This document shows, piece after piece, positions 1 through 8,255 of a stretch of DNA of 64,000 nt. The position numbers and the translations under genes were made by a program. Origin of the DNA: JAEVLT01 sp044598425 (lineage in GTDB: Bacteria; Bacillota; Bacilli; Bacillales; Cytobacillaceae); assembly GCA_044598425.1 (NCBI GenBank), contig CP172536.1, positions 806,001 through 870,000 of the forward strand, given 5' to 3'. The stretch's first letter is position 1; each line of letters opens with the position of its first letter. A model generated the notes under the pieces. The model searched no databases, had not been told where the DNA came from, and saw only the letters and a program-made list of their open reading frames with translations.

Positions 1-2
1 TG

Positions 3-122
3 TATGAGCATCTCGACACGAGGAATGTTTTCGGCGGGGATGAATTAATGTATACAGGGATGGCAATCCCACGCTTTAAAGGCGATTTCCGAAGTTTTCT
101 TTGGCATTTCAAGAAAATCTGA
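3..122 (+). CDS. C-terminal end of a probable GH36 alpha-galactosidase (5' truncated by window edge)
   Basis: An open frame enters from the left edge and stops at TGA 120-122, giving 39 residues. It contains GGDELMYTGMAIPRF, then a GDF segment and a WHFKK end. This resembles the last beta-sandwich segment of Firmicutes GH36 alpha-galactosidases, where a GdeLm..Gl..p...gDF pattern closes the protein. That would make it a raffinose/melibiose-hydrolysing cytoplasmic enzyme. Only the tail is visible, so catalytic residues cannot be checked, and a different glycoside hydrolase is possible. It is followed at once by a good terminator, which supports a real gene end. Confidence 0.5.
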   Translation, partial: YEHLDTRNVFGGDELMYTGMAIPRFKGDFRSFLWHFKKI

Positions 123-126
123 ACAG

Positions 127-173
127 AAAAAACCGGATGTCCAAGTTGAAAAACAGCCGGTTTTGCTTTTTTT
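127..173 (+). terminator. Intrinsic terminator after the alpha-galactosidase tail
   Basis: Stem AAAACCGG (129-136) pairs with CCGGTTTT (157-164), followed by GCTTTTTTT. It ends the left-edge gene and lies just before the convergent gene at 179-478. Confidence 0.8.
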
Positions 174-178
174 AAAAC

Positions 179-478
179 TCAATGTGCTTTCGTCTTTTCT
201 TCAGCCCACTTCACTTCAAGCAGCAGACGCTGTTTGAACAACTGTAAAACAAACTCTTCGTAAAAATCCTTACGAACGATTATTTGATAATGATGGTTTT
301 TGTGTGCATAAACAAGCACATCTGTAATCAAGTTATTTTCGCTAAAATGTTTCTCGACTTTTTCAATCTGTTGTTTAAACTCATTTGTCAAAAAGGTAAT
401 ATTGAATTCAATATCCTCGCCATTTTTTGTTTCGGTTAATTCCATCACAGTTTTATCAAATTTATAGGTTAATTTCAA
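179..478 (-). CDS. Conserved-looking hypothetical protein, 99 aa
   Basis: I do not recognise this protein. It is small, soluble-looking and charged, with no signal peptide or membrane segment, and alternates beta-like and amphipathic stretches with a C-terminal lysine/glutamate-rich helix ending EVKWAEEKTKAH. Its ATG starts 16 bp after the stop of the upstream ArsB/NhaD-type permease on the same strand, so the two are probably co-transcribed. Nothing in the sequence fixes a function. Confidence 0.6.
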   Translation of the reverse strand: MKLTYKFDKTVMELTETKNGEDIEFNITFLTNEFKQQIEKVEKHFSENNLITDVLVYAHKNHHYQIIVRKDFYEEFVLQLFKQRLLLEVKWAEEKTKAH

Positions 479-493
479 AAGCTCCAGCTCCCT

Positions 494-1774
494 CTATATC
501 AAATATCGCAAATACACGTAGGCCGTAGCGATGATGATGGATAGTATCATTAAAGGAAAAGCAACGAGTAAAAACTTCCCGAATGAGATTGGATAACCTT
601 CTTTTGCTGCAAGTCCGGCAACGATGACATTGGCACTTGCGCCGATCAACGTGCCGTTGCCGCCAAGGCAAGCTCCCAGAGCAAGACTCCACCAAAGCGG
701 ATCCAAATTCGAAATCCCAATTGAGCCCATTTCTTTAATCATTGGAATCATCGTAGCGACGAATGGTATATTATCAATAAATGCCGATGCAATTGCACTA
801 ATCCAAAGAATGAGAATAGAGGTCGATTTTACATCGCCCCCGGTAAGGCTCACGGAGTAATCGGCTAATTTGGAAATAACGCCAGTTTCAATCAAACCGG
901 ATACAAGGACAAACAGTCCAATAAAGAAGAAAATTGTAGTCCATTCCACTTTATGAAAAGCTTTATCTAAATATTTCTCTCCGGTCAGTATAAGCAGTAA
1001 AAAGGCGCCGGCTAAAGCAACAGTGGCGGACTCTAAGTGAACCATCTGGTGCAGGAAGAAACCTAAAATCGTCACGAGCAAAGTTACGAGGGCCTTCATT
1101 AATAACTTTTTATCAACAATTTCTTCTTTTTCATCAAGATCCATTAAACTTGCTTTTAATTCTTCGGATGTGTGTAGTTGCTTACGATATAAAAAGGCAA
1201 GAATCGCGATGTTCACAAATAGTATGAAAAAGGAAATCGCGGTTAAGTTATTGATAAATTCCATGAAGGTTAATTCTTTTACGGCGCTGCCAATCATGAT
1301 ATTTGGCGGATCGCCAATTAAAGTAGACGTACCGCCGACATTTGAAGCGATTATTTCGGTAATTAAAAAAGGAATTGGATTTACCCGCAGCTGTCTTGTG
1401 ATGCTGAACGTTACCGGAACCATCAGCAAGACTGTTGTAACATTATCAAGAAATGCTGAGCCAATTGCGGTGATCATACCTAAAACGAGCAGGATTTTTA
1501 ACGGACTGCCTTTGACTTTTTTTGCGGCCCAAATCGCAATGTAATTAAATAAACCAGTCTCAGCTGTGATCGCCACAATAATCATCATTCCGGTCAATAA
1601 TCCAATCGTATTAAAATCAATATGTTCCAGTGCTTTTTCCTGGCCGACGATGCCCAATAAAACCATCAAAATGCCGCCCGTCATCGCCACAATCGTGCGA
1701 TGAATCTTTTCTGTAACGATAAAGGCATACGTTACTAAAAATACTCCAATTGCAATCATTGCTTGATTTGACAA
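494..1774 (-). CDS. ArsB/NhaD-type (ion transporter superfamily) permease
   Basis: A polytopic membrane protein of about 426 residues with roughly 11-12 hydrophobic segments. Two repeat-type signatures are visible: IGDPPNIMIG in the first half and GGNGTLIGASANVI in the second, as in the ArsB/NhaD/CitM ion transporter superfamily. The substrate is not determined by the sequence; Na+ or other cation/H+ exchange or anion export is possible. It is not the arsenite pump of this window, which lies in the ars operon at 23.8 kb. I chose TTG at 1774 because GGGGTGG lies five bases upstream; GTG at 1783 is an alternative. The leader carries a promoter and an intrinsic terminator (see 1851-1890), so expression is probably attenuated. 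Confidence 0.8.
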   Translation of the reverse strand: MSNQAMIAIGVFLVTYAFIVTEKIHRTIVAMTGGILMVLLGIVGQEKALEHIDFNTIGLLTGMMIIVAITAETGLFNYIAIWAAKKVKGSPLKILLVLGMITAIGSAFLDNVTTVLLMVPVTFSITRQLRVNPIPFLITEIIASNVGGTSTLIGDPPNIMIGSAVKELTFMEFINNLTAISFFILFVNIAILAFLYRKQLHTSEELKASLMDLDEKEEIVDKKLLMKALVTLLVTILGFFLHQMVHLESATVALAGAFLLLILTGEKYLDKAFHKVEWTTIFFFIGLFVLVSGLIETGVISKLADYSVSLTGGDVKSTSILILWISAIASAFIDNIPFVATMIPMIKEMGSIGISNLDPLWWSLALGACLGGNGTLIGASANVIVAGLAAKEGYPISFGKFLLVAFPLMILSIIIATAYVYLRYLI

Positions 1775-1850
1775 GCATTCCACCCCATCTCTTTCTTGCT
1801 CTCGATGTTTTTACAGTTCCGTTTTTATGGAAAAAAATACGTCTTTTCCT

Positions 1851-1890
1851 GAAAAAAGGCAAAGAGGAGCCTGCGGTGACAGGCTCCTCC
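1851..1890 (-). promoter_or_regulatory. Leader hairpin/attenuator ahead of the ArsB/NhaD-type permease
   Basis: Read on the minus strand, GAGGAGCCTG (1889-1880) pairs perfectly with CAGGCTCCTC (1873-1864), followed by TTTGCCTTTTTT. This intrinsic terminator sits between the promoter at 1917-1945 and the start codon. The segment GGAGGAGCCTGTCACC (1890-1875) recurs in the leader of the antiporter at 26381, again inside a terminator. This suggests a shared cis-acting switch, possibly ion-responsive; the ligand is inference. Confidence 0.6.
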
Positions 1891-1916
1891 ATAAACATCA
1901 GCTTCTTTTTCTTTTT

Positions 1917-1945
1917 ATTTTATAGAAAGATCAAAAACTTGTAAA
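1917..1945 (-). promoter_or_regulatory. Sigma-A-type promoter for the permease leader
   Basis: On the minus strand TTTACA (1945-1940) and TAAAAT (1922-1917) are separated by 17 bp. The transcript would begin near 1910 and run at once into the attenuator hairpin. Confidence 0.5.
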
Positions 1946-2074
1946 GGAATGAGATTTTTCTTGAAAAAAGAGCAATAAGTTGTTCATTTTCGTTTAAGGC
2001 GTAAATCGATTGCGATGAGTACGCAAAAAACATTTAATATTGTTAAGCCAGCCGACACAGGCTTGCTTAAGTTT

Positions 2075-4237
2075 TTAATCCCTCCTAACCACTTTCTTCG
2101 CGCCAAAAAACCACCAATTCCAGTCTCCTAGCAGCTTCATCAAAGCGGGCACAAGAACCATTCGAACGATGGTTGCATCAATAAAAATCGCAATCGCAAT
2201 TCCCACCCCAAGCTGTTTAATTGGCATGACGCCAGTAAACGCAAAGGCTCCGGTAACGACGATCATAATCGCAGCAGCGGAAGTAATGATTTTGCTCGTA
2301 TAGGTCAATCCATTAACCGTTGCCAGGCTGTTATCCCCTGTCTTGATATAAAATTCCTGGATTCTTGAGATTAAAAACACTTCATAGTCCATCGAAAGTC
2401 CAAATACAAGGCTGAACACAAAAACGGGCAAAATGAGAGCAATATCCACCGGTTTCATTCCAAAGTGACCCTGCTGAAAAATCCAGACAACTACGCCAAA
2501 CGTACAGCCAAGGCTCAATATATTCATCAATATCGCTTTAAGCGGTATTAAAAAAGAACGGAATGCCAGCATTAGAATTAGAAAAGTTGAAAGAAAAATA
2601 AGCATTAAACCATAGGGAGCTTTGTTGAAAATTTCATCAAAGATCTCCTGCTCAAATTTGATATGACCGCCGAATGAAGCTTTTATACCAAGATTTTTCC
2701 TTGACCAATTCCGGATCCATTTTCTTCCTTCTGTCGTATCTTTTCCATTCTTTAAATACACCTCTAATAGCATTTTTTGATCCTTAACAAAGTAAGACAG
2801 AACCGGGGCTAATTTTTGTTTATCCCCATATTGGATCATTTGCGCAAGCTGGGCGACATTCTTTGCACCTGTTGCGGAAAGTGGTGAGTTAACTTCACGA
2901 ACGAGTGGATCCCTTATTAATTGAGCAATCACTTGGTCCATTTTTTCAAGATTAGCTTGATCCAGTGCTTTTCCTTTCGTTTCTAAAACAACAGTAACTT
3001 TGTTTTGATCCTGCTTGTCAGCCGGAATAAATTGTTCTTTAAACGTTTCATACGCGATTCGTGATGGATAATTTGCTGGCAGGGAGTCGATCCCTGGAAT
3101 GGCCAGATTCATTTCTTTTGCCGGAATGAGTCCGGAAAGAAGAATAGCGAGAGCAGCGACTGTCATCAGCACTGGCCGTTTCATCACATACTTGGCAAAG
3201 CGGTGCCAAATCGACCGTTGCTTTTCCTTCATCGGCAAAATGCTTAATTTGTTAATTTTTTTCCCCATCACTGAAAGCAATGCTGGCAAAAAAGTATTTG
3301 CGGAGAGGACGGAAATCAATACAACGGTCATACCGCCAAACGCGACATTTTGAAAAATATCAATTTTGATAAATAAAAGTCCAGATAAACCGATAAATAC
3401 ACAAAGTCCGGAGAAAATAATGGAACGGCCAGCTGTCGCCACTGTTGTTTGGATCGCATCACGCACCGGTTTACGATTTAATTCTTCCTTAAAACGGTTA
3501 ATAAACAGCAGGGCAAAGTCAATGCTGAGCGCCAGCCCGATCATTGGAATAATATTTAAGATAAAGATCGACAAGTGCGTTACATAACTATAAAAATAAA
3601 CAACACCCATTGTTGTTAAGATGGAAACCATTCCGATGATCAACGGAACAGCAGCGGCGACTGCACCGCCAAATGCAAGGATTAAAACAATTAAGGCGAT
3701 CGGCAGACCAATCATTTCCGCCTTTGCCAAGTCTTTCTGGCTGGCATTATTTAAATCTTGAACAATAATCGGTTCACCTGTCATCGTTACAGTCATCCCA
3801 GGCTTGTCTTTTAAAAGCTTTTTTAGCTGGCTGATTTCTTTTCCAAGAATTTCTGGATTTTTGTCAAAAGTGATCATTCCATAAGCATAGTTTCCCTTCA
3901 TCATCCCTTGTTGACCGAGAGGAGAGGTGACTGTTTTTGCCTCTTTAAATTTTTTCAGAGATGTAAAGGTGTCTTGTATGTAATCTTTCCAATCGTTAGT
4001 GCTGACTGAACGGTCTTTTTGAAATAAGAGAATAATGGATGATTTCGGCTGGCCAAAATCGTTCTCTAATAATCTTTTTGTCTGGTTGTATTCGCCATTG
4101 TATTCAAATCCATTTCCGCTTAAAACCGAAGGTAATTTTAAGGCGAAAAACCCGGATGTTAAAATAATCAACAGCCAAAAGAGAAGCGCCCATTTGCGGT
4201 ATTGGTATATTGACTTTCCTAGTTTTTGCAGCATCAT
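2075..4237 (-). CDS. ydfJ: MMPL/RND-superfamily membrane transporter (YdfJ-like), 720 aa
   Basis: Large RND-superfamily protein of MMPL type with the expected duplicated layout: one N-terminal membrane segment, a ~130-residue extracytoplasmic loop, five or six clustered segments (about residues 165-350), then a second set with a second loop (about 370-510). The motif GLALSIDFALLFINRF in the first half and GLSMDYEVFLISRI in the second are the RND/MMPL Asp-containing transmembrane motifs that carry proton relay. Length matches Bacillus YdfJ. Role: proton-driven export of lipids or hydrophobic compounds; substrate unknown. GGGAGGGG lies just before tandem ATG codons; the second ATG has the better spacing. 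Divergent from deoR. Confidence 0.85.
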   Translation of the reverse strand: MMLQKLGKSIYQYRKWALLFWLLIILTSGFFALKLPSVLSGNGFEYNGEYNQTKRLLENDFGQPKSSIILLFQKDRSVSTNDWKDYIQDTFTSLKKFKEAKTVTSPLGQQGMMKGNYAYGMITFDKNPEILGKEISQLKKLLKDKPGMTVTMTGEPIIVQDLNNASQKDLAKAEMIGLPIALIVLILAFGGAVAAAVPLIIGMVSILTTMGVVYFYSYVTHLSIFILNIIPMIGLALSIDFALLFINRFKEELNRKPVRDAIQTTVATAGRSIIFSGLCVFIGLSGLLFIKIDIFQNVAFGGMTVVLISVLSANTFLPALLSVMGKKINKLSILPMKEKQRSIWHRFAKYVMKRPVLMTVAALAILLSGLIPAKEMNLAIPGIDSLPANYPSRIAYETFKEQFIPADKQDQNKVTVVLETKGKALDQANLEKMDQVIAQLIRDPLVREVNSPLSATGAKNVAQLAQMIQYGDKQKLAPVLSYFVKDQKMLLEVYLKNGKDTTEGRKWIRNWSRKNLGIKASFGGHIKFEQEIFDEIFNKAPYGLMLIFLSTFLILMLAFRSFLIPLKAILMNILSLGCTFGVVVWIFQQGHFGMKPVDIALILPVFVFSLVFGLSMDYEVFLISRIQEFYIKTGDNSLATVNGLTYTSKIITSAAAIMIVVTGAFAFTGVMPIKQLGVGIAIAIFIDATIVRMVLVPALMKLLGDWNWWFFGAKKVVRRD

Positions 4238-4329
4238 ATCCCCTCCCTGATAAAAATATCATACACCTTTATCTGTTTGAATACGCATAGATTGTTTTCG
4301 GAAAAATATGATCGTTTGTTCAATATGAA

Positions 4330-4358
4330 TTTAACATATGTTAATTTTTTGCTATAAT
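4330..4358 (+). promoter_or_regulatory. Promoter of deoR
   Basis: TTTAAC (4330-4335) and TATAAT (4353-4358) are spaced 17 bp and lie just upstream of deoR. A TTGTTCAATATGAA segment overlaps the -35 region; a related TTGTTCA occurs upstream of dra, so these may be DeoR half-sites (inference). Confidence 0.6.
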
Positions 4359-4389
4359 TAAAGAAATCGAAAAATTCCGGGTGAGAAAA

Positions 4390-5352
4390 ATGGATCGTGA
4401 AAAATTAAATAAAATCATCGAATCGGCCAAGCTGTATTATTTGTTAGATTATAACCAAAACGAGATTGCTAAAATTCTGGGGGTCTCGCGTCCGACTGTT
4501 TCCCGGTTTTTACAAATGGCAAAAAGTGAAGGAATTGTTGAGATTACCATTAAAGATCCAAATGAAAATGCTTCAAGCCTTGCCGCACAGCTTGAAGCAA
4601 AGTTCCATTTAAAAAAAGCAATCATTGCTACTGTTCCGCAATTCGAAGATCATATGATTAAAAATTACATTGGCGAAAAGGCTGCTGCTGACTATCTGCA
4701 TGAAGTGGTTAAAGACAATGACATTATCGGCGTATCCTGGGGAACAACCCTTTACCACGTTGCGATTGAATTGAAACAAAAATTTGTCAAAGATGTGAAA
4801 GTTGTTCAATTAAAAGGCGGTGTCAGCCATGCGGAGACAAATACGTATACTTCAGAAATACTGTACTTATTCGGAAAAGCCTTCAATACAACTCCGCATC
4901 ATTTGCCGCTTCCGGCCATTGTTGACCATGTCGTGGTCAAGCAGGCGATGGAAGCAGACCGCCATATTCGCCGGATTCTCGAGCTGGGGAAAGAAGCGAA
5001 CATTGCTTTATTTACTGTTGGACCGGTGAAGGAAGATTCCCTATTGTTCAAATTAGGCTATTTTTCTGAGGAAGATTTGAAGTCTTTATATGGAAAAGCA
5101 GTCGGCGATATTTGTTCGCGCTTTTTTGATAAAGAAGGAAAAGTGTGCAACGAAAGTCTGAATGACCGAACGCTTGGGATTAACTTTGACGACTTAAAAA
5201 CGAAGGAACAATCGATTCTCGCAGCAGGAGGGCCGAGTAAAATTGAAGGGATTTACGGAGCATTGAAAGGGCGGTTTGCCAATGTATTGGTGACAGATCA
5301 ATACACAGCTCAATTCTTGCTTGATAAAAACGAGGGGAAAATGGAACAATAA
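4390..5352 (+). CDS. deoR: DeoR, SorC-family deoxyribonucleoside-responsive repressor
   Basis: About 320 residues. An N-terminal helix-turn-helix (YNQNEIAKILGVSRPTVSRF, about residues 24-43) is followed by a sugar-phosphate-binding SorC-type domain (about 55-315) with GVSWGTTLY and QLKGGVSH segments. In Bacillus this protein represses the deoxyribose operon, and deoxyribose-5-phosphate relieves it. ATG at 4390 was chosen over GTG 4381 because GGTGA sits five bases upstream and the protein then begins MDREK like Bacillus DeoR. Directly upstream of dra with its own promoter; it is expected to control dra and possibly itself. Confidence 0.92.
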   Translation: MDREKLNKIIESAKLYYLLDYNQNEIAKILGVSRPTVSRFLQMAKSEGIVEITIKDPNENASSLAAQLEAKFHLKKAIIATVPQFEDHMIKNYIGEKAAADYLHEVVKDNDIIGVSWGTTLYHVAIELKQKFVKDVKVVQLKGGVSHAETNTYTSEILYLFGKAFNTTPHHLPLPAIVDHVVVKQAMEADRHIRRILELGKEANIALFTVGPVKEDSLLFKLGYFSEEDLKSLYGKAVGDICSRFFDKEGKVCNESLNDRTLGINFDDLKTKEQSILAAGGPSKIEGIYGALKGRFANVLVTDQYTAQFLLDKNEGKMEQ

Positions 5353-5390
5353 AGAAAAGAAAATATAATTACAATTGTTCAGCATAAAGG

Positions 5391-5418
5391 TTACATTTGT
5401 TCGTATGTTTTGTTATAT
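5391..5418 (+). promoter_or_regulatory. Promoter/operator region of dra
   Basis: TTACAT (5391-5396) and TTATAT (5413-5418) are spaced 16 bp. AATTGTTCA (5373-5381) and TTTGTTCG (5396-5403) flank or overlap the -35, resembling the TTGTTCA near the deoR promoter; they are candidate DeoR contact points. Confidence 0.45.
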
Positions 5419-5464
5419 TTACAAAGAGGAGTCTGAATTTTTTTAGTGAAAGGAAGTTTTCAAT

Positions 5465-6139
5465 ATGACGCAAAATATTGCCAGCATGATCGATCATACA
5501 TTATTAAAAGCAAACGCAACGAGGGCAGAGATTGTAAAATTGGCTGAGGAAGCGAAGAAGTATTCTTTTGCATCGGTTTGTGTCAATCCAACTTGGGTGC
5601 AAACCGCTGCGGAATTGCTTGCAGACACCCCGGAAGTTAAGGTTTGTACGGTTATTGGTTTCCCGTTAGGTGCCGCCACTTCGGAAACAAAAGCGTTTGA
5701 AACGAAAAACGCGATTGAAAATGGAGCAACTGAAGTGGATATGGTTATAAACATTGGTGCTTTAAAAGATAACCAAGACGAATTCGTTGAACAAGATATC
5801 CGTGCGGTTGTTGAAGCAGCAAAAGGGAAAGCATTAACAAAAGTGATCATTGAGACATGCCTGTTAACAGATGAGGAAAAAGTCCGGGCATGCCAGCTCG
5901 CTGTTAAAGCCGGGGCTGATTTTGTCAAAACTTCTACCGGATTCTCAACTGGAGGAGCAACTGTAGAAGACATCCAATTGATGAGACAAACGGTTGGACC
6001 TGAAATCGGGGTGAAGGCTTCCGGAGGCATCCGCAGCCGGGAAGATGCAGTAGCGATGATTGAAGCGGGAGCCACCCGTATCGGGGCAAGCTCAGGGGTC
6101 GCGATTGTAAAAGGCGAAACTTCTACAAGTACTTATTAA
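5465..6139 (+). CDS. dra: Deoxyribose-phosphate aldolase
   Basis: A 224-residue class I aldolase that splits 2-deoxyribose-5-phosphate to glyceraldehyde-3-phosphate and acetaldehyde in deoxynucleoside catabolism. MIDHTLLKANAT at the N-terminus, EVDMVINIGALK, the Schiff-base lysine segment (GADFVKTSTGFSTGGAT) and the phosphate-binding VKASGGIRS and IGASSG segments are all present. Length is the family norm. GAAAGGAAG lies nine bases before ATG. It is followed within 30 bp by xapX and then cdd, with no terminator until after cdd, so dra-xapX-cdd probably form one salvage operon under DeoR. Confidence 0.95.
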   Translation: MTQNIASMIDHTLLKANATRAEIVKLAEEAKKYSFASVCVNPTWVQTAAELLADTPEVKVCTVIGFPLGAATSETKAFETKNAIENGATEVDMVINIGALKDNQDEFVEQDIRAVVEAAKGKALTKVIIETCLLTDEEKVRACQLAVKAGADFVKTSTGFSTGGATVEDIQLMRQTVGPEIGVKASGGIRSREDAVAMIEAGATRIGASSGVAIVKGETSTSTY

Positions 6140-6162
6140 TTTTAAAAAGAGGATATTTATAT

Positions 6163-6333
6163 ATGAAAGAAATCGTTATGGCATTATTGGCAGGCGTTTT
6201 AGTCGGGATGTTGTTTAAGTTTTTAAAGCTTCCGCTGCCGGCACCGCCTGTTTTTTCAGCAGTAGTCGGCGTGTTTGGCGTTTACTTTGGAGGCGTGTTG
6301 GTTGAGTGGATTTTAAAGTTTTTCCAGCACTAA
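6163..6333 (+). CDS. XapX-domain small membrane protein, 56 aa
   Basis: A small gene between dra and cdd. ATG 6163 follows AGAGGA and runs to TAA 6331. The product starts MKEIVMALLAGVLVGMLFKF, then LPLPAPPVFSAVVGVFG and a second hydrophobic helix. This is the XapX/DUF1427 pattern: two short membrane segments around a PxPAPP linker. XapX was named for its place beside xanthosine transport/phosphorylase genes, which agrees with its position in a nucleoside-salvage operon. Its biochemical role is unknown. Confidence 0.8.
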   Translation: MKEIVMALLAGVLVGMLFKFLKLPLPAPPVFSAVVGVFGVYFGGVLVEWILKFFQH

Positions 6334-6367
6334 AATAGAAGGAAACCACGGTGGAGAGTGAAGAAAA

Positions 6368-6775
6368 TTGGAAGAAAAAGAGCTAATGAAGGAAGCGTTG
6401 AAAGCTAGGGATTTTGCTTATGTTCCATACTCGAAATTTAAAGTGGGAGCAGCCTTGTTATCGAAGGATGGGACTGTTTATCATGGCTGCAATATTGAAA
6501 ATGCTGCATACAGTGTCACCAACTGTGCTGAACGAACGGCTTTGTTTAAAGCGTATTCGGAAGGCGTCACCCATTTTGAGACGCTGGTTGTTGTTGCCGA
6601 TACGGATCGTCCGGTTTCGCCATGCGGCGCCTGCCGCCAAGTCATTTCCGAACTTTGTGATGCGGAGATGGAAGTCATCCTGACAAATTTAAAAGGCGAT
6701 ATCCAAAGAATCAAAGTAAGTGAGCTTCTTCCAGGAGCTTTTTCACCGAAAGATTTAAAAAAAGAAACAGAATGA
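6368..6775 (+). CDS. cdd: Cytidine deaminase
   Basis: A 135-residue zinc enzyme converting cytidine and deoxycytidine to uridine and deoxyuridine. Visible motifs: GCNIENAAYS (substrate pocket), CAERTAL (zinc Cys plus the catalytic Glu) and PCGACRQVISE (two further zinc Cys). Length equals the homotetrameric Bacillus enzyme. The start is TTG at 6368, behind GGAGAG; it gives MEEKELMKEALKARD, aligning with the Bacillus N-terminus, whereas the first ATG (6386) would trim the first helix. Last gene of the dra-xapX-cdd run; a terminator follows. Confidence 0.94.
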   Translation: MEEKELMKEALKARDFAYVPYSKFKVGAALLSKDGTVYHGCNIENAAYSVTNCAERTALFKAYSEGVTHFETLVVVADTDRPVSPCGACRQVISELCDAEMEVILTNLKGDIQRIKVSELLPGAFSPKDLKKETE

Positions 6776-6780
6776 TCATG

Positions 6781-6811
6781 GGAAAACACAGACCAGTGGC
6801 TGTGTTTTTCC
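6781..6811. terminator. Bidirectional terminator between cdd and the DNA glycosylase
   Basis: GGAAAACACAG (6781-6791) pairs with CTGTGTTTTTCC (6800-6811). It lies between convergent stop codons and can serve both genes. Confidence 0.7.
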
Positions 6812-6812
6812 A

Positions 6813-7415
6813 TTAGCTTTCTTTTTTGTTTCGTGAAACAAACGGGTTATCCGTCACCCAGAATCGCCATGGATATTCCCTTGCCTCTCCTGTGTTCTCT
6901 ATGCCAATTCGCTTTCCTTGGGAAATTCCTATTGGTACCGCACCTGGAGAAATAAAGATCGGCGGTTCCCAGAACTTGCGTCCATAATCTTCCATCGTAA
7001 TTCCCAGCGCTTTTGTTAATTTTCCAGGACCGTTTGTAAGGTTTTTTTTATCATTGATTCCTCTTCGTTTATACATAAGATCGATGCCAATAATGGGTTC
7101 AACAGCACGAATCAGCACGGCTTCCGGTATATCTTTTTCACTGCTGACAACATTTACAAGGCAATGGGTGTGCATGACGTAAGTATAGACATGACCGGCC
7201 CCTGCAAACATGATTTCCGTTCGTTTTGTACGCCTGTTTTGAAAACTATGTGCTGCCCGGTCAACTGCCCCTAAATAAGCCTCCGTCTCAACAATCATTC
7301 CCGCAGCGACACCTTCATTAGTTTCTTTTACTAAAAAACCTCCGAGCAGGGACTTGGCAAGCTTAAGTGTAGGCTGATTGAAAAAATCTTTGGATACTGG
7401 CTGCAATACGCTCAT
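6813..7415 (-). CDS. yxlJ: 3-methyladenine DNA glycosylase, AAG/MPG family (YxlJ-like)
   Basis: A 200-residue AAG-type base-excision glycosylase. Typical segments: ARSLLGG-like N-terminus (AKSLLGGFLV), the catalytic-region GMIVETEAYLGAVDRAAHSF, RTKRTEIMFAGAGHVYTYVM, EAVLIRAVEP and TNGPGKLTKALGI. The Glu in VETEAYL activates water, and the YVYGMH-like YTYVMHTHC segment contacts DNA. It removes alkylated purines. The gene stands alone, converging on cdd. RBS AGGTAGCAAGGT lies just before ATG. Confidence 0.93.
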   Translation of the reverse strand: MSVLQPVSKDFFNQPTLKLAKSLLGGFLVKETNEGVAAGMIVETEAYLGAVDRAAHSFQNRRTKRTEIMFAGAGHVYTYVMHTHCLVNVVSSEKDIPEAVLIRAVEPIIGIDLMYKRRGINDKKNLTNGPGKLTKALGITMEDYGRKFWEPPIFISPGAVPIGISQGKRIGIENTGEAREYPWRFWVTDNPFVSRNKKES

Positions 7416-7536
7416 ACCTTGCTACCTCCACGTATAAAACAATTCCTTCTATATTTAATTTATACCCTTTCTATTTTTACTTAAATCTTTTAAGATGGAT
7501 AAATGGATACTTTCAAAAAAGGTGTGAACCAACACG

Positions 7537-7680
7537 ATGACAAACAAGATTGGTTTTATCGGATCGGGCAAGATGGCTCACGATAATTGAAGGGATACTT
7601 AAATCAAACAAAATTAGCAGGGAAAACATCATGTCAAGCGCTGCAACAGAAGCAACGCTGCAAACGATCAATCATTCCTA
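7537..7680 (+). pseudogene. proC: proC (pyrroline-5-carboxylate reductase) N-terminal relic
   Basis: ATG 7537 opens MTNKIGFIGSGKMAH, the Rossmann GxGxM nucleotide-binding start of ProC, then hits a stop two codons later. One frame over, the match resumes as IIEGILKSNKISRENI and continues to about 7680. Restoring two bases (GCAATA for GATA near 7580) would rejoin the frames as MAHAIIEG. Everything after about residue 45 is missing; the ferritin-like gene follows on the other strand. A dead remnant of a paralogous proC. Confidence 0.75.
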
Positions 7681-7699
7681 TGGAATTTTAACTACAATT

Positions 7700-8146
7700 T
7701 TAAATACCAGCAGCCATTTGCGCGAAGATTTGTGCATGCCGCTGCTCATCGTTGGCTGCTCGTAAAAAACGCTGGCTGATTTGCTGGTTGCTGATTTGTG
7801 CTGCAATTCTGCGATAAAATGGAGCGGCTTCCTGCTCATCTTTAATGGAATCACGCACCCCTCTTTTAAAAGAGCCCGGGAGCTCCACTCCGAGAGTGAT
7901 CGGCGGATATTTGCCGGATAATTCTTGATAGACCCTCGAAAACCAATGAAGGTGTTTGATTTCATCTTGACGAATAGCTAAAACAGCTTGGCGAAATTGG
8001 TTGTTTGGCGCCAACTCCGCCAGCCTTGTGTAATATTGGACTGCTTGAAGTTCATCGTTAATGGCTTTGGCGATTTCCCTTAAAACTTTTTGCGGCTGAC
8101 GCCCTTCATACTCATTAGGTTCGTACGAAAACGGTTGATAATACAT
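7700..8146 (-). CDS. Ferritin-like/rubrerythrin-type diiron protein, 148 aa
   Basis: A four-helix-bundle protein with the paired metal motifs of rubrerythrin-like proteins: INDELQAVQYY, RQDEIKHLHWF, KDEQEAAPFY and NDEQRHAQIF, giving two E...ExxH half-sites for a diiron centre. An aromatic, proline-rich N-terminus (MYYQPFSYEPNEYEG) precedes the bundle. Similar Bacillus proteins (YhjR type) are linked to spores, but that role is inference here. No rubredoxin domain. The RBS GAGGAGGAGA is strong, and a perfect palindrome lies in the 5' region (8170-8188). It abuts the proC relic. Confidence 0.8.
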   Translation of the reverse strand: MYYQPFSYEPNEYEGRQPQKVLREIAKAINDELQAVQYYTRLAELAPNNQFRQAVLAIRQDEIKHLHWFSRVYQELSGKYPPITLGVELPGSFKRGVRDSIKDEQEAAPFYRRIAAQISNQQISQRFLRAANDEQRHAQIFAQMAAGI

Positions 8147-8169
8147 GGGTATTCTCCTCCTCGCTCTTT

Positions 8170-8188
8170 CCTTGCATATTATGCAAGG
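8170..8188. promoter_or_regulatory. Perfect 9-1-9 palindrome upstream of the ferritin-like gene
   Basis: CCTTGCATATTATGCAAGG reads identically on both strands and lies about 24-42 bp before the start codon. It could be a repressor operator or a 5' UTR hairpin. It has no U-tract, so it is not a terminator. Confidence 0.5.
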
Positions 8189-8255
8189 ATAAAGCGTATA
8201 GAGCGCCTATTTTCTAAAGGGCTATGTCAAAGCTTATTGTTGATTTTGCTCACTA

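Noticed and set aside
5494..6075. Long open frame opposite dra
   Set aside because: Antisense shadow of the conserved deoxyribose-phosphate aldolase with Ser/Ala/Thr-rich nonsense composition.
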